From positions 1-9,387 of the forward strand of contig JAGRJB010000280.1 in assembly GCA_020442965.1 (NCBI GenBank): a stretch of DNA of 9,387 bases, given 5' to 3'. The notes under the pieces were generated by a model. The model was not told the DNA's origin. It did no database searches and was given only the letters and a program-made list of their open reading frames with translations. Position numbers and translations under genes: made by a program. Positions within the stretch are counted from its first letter, which is position 1. Each line of letters opens with the position of its first letter. Shown one piece after another: positions 6,016-9,387 of the stretch. This DNA comes from Pseudomonadales bacterium. Lineage in GTDB: Bacteria > Pseudomonadota > Gammaproteobacteria > Steroidobacterales > Steroidobacteraceae.

Positions 6016-7023
6016 ATGTCACAGGACAGCACGAGCGGATCGGTGTGGCCCGAAGAAGACGGCCTGGTATTTGCTTGCCAACTCGACGGTCGCGGCGGCG
6101 CACGGCGCTTGCGCTGGGCTGACATCGAAACGGGGGCCGCGGCTGGCGGCGCGCTTTGGGCTCACTTCGATCGCAAGTCGACGCGCGTCGCAGCATGGCT
6201 ACGTCAGCGCAGCGGCCTCACCGAGTCGACCATCGATGCGTTGTTGGCGGAGGAGACGCGGCCACGAGTGTTTCGCGGCAAGAATGGCACGATCGCAATC
6301 CTGCGCGGCATCAATACCAACCCGGGTGCTGTGGCGGAGAACATGGTATCGATCCGGATCTGGTCCGACGGCACGCGAGTCCTGACGCTGCGTCATCGGC
6401 GCTTGCAGTCGCCGCGCGATGTCCTCGCGCAATTGATCGATCAGAAGTCCGGCCCGACCAATGCGGCGCAACTGTTTGAGCAACTGATCGCACGGCTGAC
6501 AGAACGCAAGGCAAAGACGATCAATGACTTCGATGACGAACTGGATGAGATCGAGGAGAATCTGGAGGAGGGCGATGCGCGTGAATCGCGCCGGCGCCTG
6601 TCGGATCTTCGCCAGGAGGCGGTGGTGCTGCGACGCTATATCGCGCCGCAACGCGAAGCGCTCAGTAGTCTTGTGATCGATCCACCGCAGTGGTTGGAAG
6701 ATGCCAGTCGTACGAAATTGCGTGAAACATCCGATCGACTGACCCGCTATGTCGAGGAGATCGATGCGGCGCGCGAACGGTCGATGGTGCTGAAAGATGA
6801 CATCTCGAATCGGCTGGCCGAATCTACCAACAACACGCTCTATATATTGTCGATCATCTCCGCTGTATTTCTGCCGCTCGGGTTCCTGACCGGCTTGCTC
6901 GGCGTCAATGTCGGCGGTATGCCAGGTGTCGATAGTCCTTACGCATTCTGGGTCGCGACCGCTGTCATGGTCCTGATCGTCACGCTCGAAGTGCTCCTGT
7001 TCAGACGACTAAAGTGGCTGTGA
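6016..7023 (+). CDS. zntB: ZntB-like zinc transporter (CorA superfamily)
   Basis: This 335-residue protein has the CorA/ZntB layout. A large soluble N-terminal domain includes a long charged helix (about residues 160-215, rich in Asp/Glu/Arg). Two C-terminal transmembrane helices lie at roughly 274-294 and 309-330, and a short basic end RRLKWL closes the protein. The loop after TM1 reads GVN-V-GG (G296-V297-N298), the ZntB-type variant of the GMN motif of CorA, followed by MPG as in ZntB. The family forms pentamers in the inner membrane. ZntB was first described as zinc efflux and later as proton-coupled zinc uptake, so direction cannot be read from sequence. The start ATG follows the upstream TGA with no intervening base. 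Pairing with a CDF protein suggests joint zinc homeostasis. Confidence 0.88.
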   Translation: MSQDSTSGSVWPEEDGLVFACQLDGRGGARRLRWADIETGAAAGGALWAHFDRKSTRVAAWLRQRSGLTESTIDALLAEETRPRVFRGKNGTIAILRGINTNPGAVAENMVSIRIWSDGTRVLTLRHRRLQSPRDVLAQLIDQKSGPTNAAQLFEQLIARLTERKAKTINDFDDELDEIEENLEEGDARESRRRLSDLRQEAVVLRRYIAPQREALSSLVIDPPQWLEDASRTKLRETSDRLTRYVEEIDAARERSMVLKDDISNRLAESTNNTLYILSIISAVFLPLGFLTGLLGVNVGGMPGVDSPYAFWVATAVMVLIVTLEVLLFRRLKWL

Positions 7024-7069
7024 CAGTGGTGTGACGAATAGGTTTGTCTTGAGCGCACCGGGTGCTCAG

Positions 7070-7588
7070 CTACTTGGGCGCGCTGCCGCCGCGCTTGTCG
7101 CGCCCGCCGCTGATCGCGGCTTGGTCGGCGGATGGCTGCTCGGACAGTGGCAGCCGGAAGTAACTCGCGTAGCGCGCACCGTTCACATCGATCGATACCA
7201 GCACCATGATATCGTCTGCGGGCGTCACGCCCGGTGTGATCACAAACGAGCGGCGCACCGCGCTGCCGACCGTTGTCTTGTTACTCGAAAAAATCAGCGT
7301 TTGCTTGGCCAGCTGGATCGCCGGGTTGCCCACCAAGTCGGCCGTCATGCGCGTGCCCGCGACGCGTGGCGTCAGAACTAGACTAACCACTAGCGGTTGA
7401 TTCGGCAGTGCGGCCGCGGTCAGTTGGTAGTGGACATCGACCGGTGCAGAAATCTTGCCAGCAATGGCGCTCGCCGGACGCAGGTGGCTGGTTGCCGGTT
7501 CGGCCGTCGCGCAGGCACCGGCCAGGAGCGCGAGGAGGCACAGTGCCTTGCGCACAGGTGCGCTTCTACTGAACGATGTCTGGTGCAT
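7070..7588 (-). CDS. Hypothetical exported protein or lipoprotein
   Basis: The 172-residue product begins with a basic stretch and a hydrophobic core ending 'LLALLAGACATAEP', a clear signal peptide. C26 could be a lipidated cysteine, but the -3 residue is Ala rather than Leu, so cleavage by signal peptidase I after 'ACA' is also possible. The mature part is rich in beta-prone segments ('PLVVSLVLTP', 'DDIMVLVSIDVNGARYASYFRLPL') and ends in a charged glycine/serine-rich tail. I do not recognise a family. Its ATG lies 15 bases after the stop of the metallopeptidase gene, and its AAGGAG site (7604-7599) overlaps that stop codon, so the two are almost certainly one transcript. A role in the periplasm or outer membrane alongside the peptidase is inferred only from this. 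Confidence 0.7.
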   Translation of the reverse strand: MHQTSFSRSAPVRKALCLLALLAGACATAEPATSHLRPASAIAGKISAPVDVHYQLTAAALPNQPLVVSLVLTPRVAGTRMTADLVGNPAIQLAKQTLIFSSNKTTVGSAVRRSFVITPGVTPADDIMVLVSIDVNGARYASYFRLPLSEQPSADQAAISGGRDKRGGSAPK

Positions 7589-7598
7589 CTTGTGGCAG

Positions 7599-7604
7599 CT
7601 CCTT
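7599..7604 (-). promoter_or_regulatory. Ribosome binding site overlapping upstream stop codon
   Basis: AAGGAG on the minus strand shares a base with the TGA (7606-7604) of the metallopeptidase gene and lies 10 bases before ATG 7588. This favours translational coupling of the two genes. Confidence 0.6.
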
Positions 7605-9387
7605 CAGAACGGGGTGACGGCGATCGAAATGTCGTAGGGACCGGTCGCGACGCCGCCGCAACCGGCGTTGGCGCACTCGTAGGTTTCGAGCAGATAGGTT
7701 CCCGTTCCGAGGTTCACCGAGAAATCCTCATTACCACTGACTGTTCCCGCCGCGATCCGCTGACCCCGGTCCCACACGACGACGTCAGGGTCATGGCCGC
7801 CCGCGATCGTGGCGGTGATGCGAATCCGTTGCGGGCCCGTCGATTGCAAGCGCAGGAACCGGCGATTCGACAGCTTGTTATAGGTGCCGAACGTGTCGAT
7901 GCTGCGTACGACGACGGCACCTGTACCGATACCGATGTTGGCGTACACGGGCAGAACGTCGCTCGTTCGAGTGACTTGAGCGGCGTTCGTCTCAGTGCTT
8001 GCATACCGGTCGATCGTCGGCGCGACGATCGATTCACCGCCCACGATCGCATCGATCTGGGTCGCGAACGCCGCATTCGCCGCCCTGAGCGCCGCGACGA
8101 ACTGAAAGATCGTCGCGAACGATTCGTCGTTGCGCTGCGGCCCGGTCAGAATCGCCCAGAGTGGCGCGAGGCCCAGAGAGAGCGTATCGCTACCGTCGTT
8201 CGTCGAGTCGTAGAGGTCCCAGAGAATCTCCTGCACTGACGTTTCGTTGTACCAACCTTCGTTGGTGACGCTGTCGGATTCGACATTGAAGTAGGTCTCG
8301 CTCGACTGCGTCGGGCCAATCGCATCGCGAACCAACGGATCGTCGAGGACGATCGCTGCGAATGCATATCCAAAACCCTCACCGAAGGCGACGCGTGGAT
8401 CGAGGCGATCATCGAACGCGTGGTCGCCGCCGATGCTGTCCGAGCGCGCAAAGCGGTCCTGTATGTAGTGGCCGAACTCGTGCGCGATCGTGTGTGGGTC
8501 GTACTCGTCGATATCGATGCCAGCCTTGCCGGCGAGCGAAATGAAGCGCTCGTCGGTGCCGTCGCGCGGGTCGAAGTACGTGGTGCTGGCACCGTTGTCA
8601 GTCGACCAGTCGATCGTCACCTGCGGAAAATCCGCGGTCGGCGCCACTGTCAGTAGTTTGTCGATCGAGCGATAGAGGGTGTCGAGAATCGCGAAGGGCG
8701 CGGCGGCACGTTCACCATTCGGTTGCCGCGTCACGGCGTCCCACCCGGCGGGGATATTGAGGTCGGCGGTGAAGCCGGTACCACTCGAGAAGGCGGGACC
8801 GGACGCGCGGTACAGGAACGCGCTCGTCGCGTGTCCGCGGCGCACCTGTATGTTCCAGTGCGGTAGCGGCTGCGGGGCGGTACGCGCGAGCTCGGCAATG
8901 GCCGTCACTTGCAGGGTTCGATTGCCCGGAACGCTCACAGCGTAATTGCCGTTCGCATCGGTCGAGGCGCGTACGTACGCGAATCCCGTTCCATGATCAC
9001 TGACCTCCACGGTTACACCGCGGGCGGGCTCCGCATGCGTTGCGCTGTAGTCCAAGCCGCTGCCGAGCGTCGTGGAGAATGGCACGCGTTCGTAGGTGAT
9101 GCGTCCTTGCACGGTGACGATGCCGCCGGCGGGCGGCTCGACCGTGATGTCGACGAAATCGGGGCTACTCGTGAGGCCGACGTTATCCGTCACGATCAGT
9201 TGAAAGCGCAGTACCGTCGCGGCGGTGACCTTTGGTGCGAAGAATTGCGCGAGTGAGGTGTTGGCGTTGGCGAGCGCGACGCTCGGGCCCGCGACCTGCG
9301 CCCACGCGTAGCCGTCGACGGAGCCACCCGGGTCGCGGCTGCCGGTTCCGCCCAGGAACACCTGATCCCCCCAGGTTGCGGAACGGT
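7604..9387 (-). CDS. Multidomain secreted zinc metallopeptidase-like protein (5' end outside window)
   Basis: The frame is open to the window edge, so the N-terminus and any signal peptide are missing; about 593 residues are visible. From the left of the protein come a PKD/K319L-like domain (about 9385-9130; 'LGGTGSRDPGGSVDGYAWAQ', 'RFQLIVTDNVG') and a carboxypeptidase-regulatory-like beta domain (about 9118-8890; 'VQGRITYE' through 'STDANGNYAVSVPG'). The peptidase core follows, with HEFGH at 8482-8468, preceded by 'EYDPHTIA'. A glutamate in 'AFGEGFGYAFA', 30 residues after the second histidine, could be the third zinc ligand as in gluzincins. The last 115 residues (about 7950-7607) resemble a pre-peptidase C-terminal (PPC-like) beta domain, with 'GGHDPDVVVWDRG' and a probable disulfide pair in 'YECANAGC'. 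It is likely exported and degrades or processes extracellular protein; substrate and MEROPS family are not assigned. It is co-transcribed with the small exported protein downstream. Confidence 0.75.
   Translation of the reverse strand, partial: RSATWGDQVFLGGTGSRDPGGSVDGYAWAQVAGPSVALANANTSLAQFFAPKVTAATVLRFQLIVTDNVGLTSSPDFVDITVEPPAGGIVTVQGRITYERVPFSTTLGSGLDYSATHAEPARGVTVEVSDHGTGFAYVRASTDANGNYAVSVPGNRTLQVTAIAELARTAPQPLPHWNIQVRRGHATSAFLYRASGPAFSSGTGFTADLNIPAGWDAVTRQPNGERAAAPFAILDTLYRSIDKLLTVAPTADFPQVTIDWSTDNGASTTYFDPRDGTDERFISLAGKAGIDIDEYDPHTIAHEFGHYIQDRFARSDSIGGDHAFDDRLDPRVAFGEGFGYAFAAIVLDDPLVRDAIGPTQSSETYFNVESDSVTNEGWYNETSVQEILWDLYDSTNDGSDTLSLGLAPLWAILTGPQRNDESFATIFQFVAALRAANAAFATQIDAIVGGESIVAPTIDRYASTETNAAQVTRTSDVLPVYANIGIGTGAVVVRSIDTFGTYNKLSNRRFLRLQSTGPQRIRITATIAGGHDPDVVVWDRGQRIAAGTVSGNEDFSVNLGTGTYLLETYECANAGCGGVATGPYDISIAVTPF

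Noticed and set aside
7051..7070. Possible hairpin between the convergent ends of zntB and the small exported protein
   Set aside because: Only a four-pair GCAC/GTGC stem forms cleanly and no T-run follows on either strand, so it does not qualify as an intrinsic terminator.
7397..8239. Plus-strand open frame of 280 codons opposite the metallopeptidase and small exported protein
   Set aside because: Its translation is arginine-rich and spans two real minus-strand genes; there is no motif or ribosome binding site.

Overview
The window reads as GC-rich proteobacterial chromosome, probably gamma- or betaproteobacterial. That placement is inferred from the class I PHA synthase, the close match of PhaB to the Ralstonia-type enzyme and the ZntB-type transporter; no RNA gene or marker gene is present to settle it. 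No tRNA, rRNA, CRISPR array, insertion sequence or phage gene was seen.

Region 1 (1-4222, + strand) is a polyhydroxyalkanoate (PHA) storage locus. It holds the 3' end of a probable phaR (PHA-responsive repressor), an SDR reductase with an NAD(H)-type acidic residue, a phasin with its own promoter and a strong intrinsic terminator, a class I PHA synthase (phaC), and a canonical acetoacetyl-CoA reductase (phaB). The phasin promoter has a perfect TGCAT-N5-ATGCA dyad in the spacer between its -35 and -10 elements, a plausible PhaR operator. The terminator between phasin and phaC would let the granule-coat protein be made in excess over the synthase. No beta-ketothiolase (phaA) is present.

Region 2 (4265-4957, - strand) converges on phaB. 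At first sight the gene is a degenerate short-chain dehydrogenase. However, its glycine-rich motif is replaced by T-X4-F-X-G and its catalytic motif is S-X12-Y-X3-R. These are the two diagnostic motifs of halohydrin dehalogenases (haloalcohol dehalogenases), cofactor-free SDR relatives that interconvert vicinal haloalcohols and epoxides. This is the most notable gene of the window.

Region 3 (5065-7023, + strand) is a two-gene metal-transport unit: a cation diffusion facilitator followed with no spacer by a ZntB-like CorA-superfamily transporter.

Region 4 (7070-9387, - strand) encodes a large exported-type multidomain protein. It has a PKD-like domain, a carboxypeptidase-regulatory-like domain, an HEFGH zinc metallopeptidase core and a PPC-like C-terminus, and it is cut by the window edge. 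It is followed 15 bases later by a small signal-peptide-bearing protein of unknown function, very likely in the same transcript.
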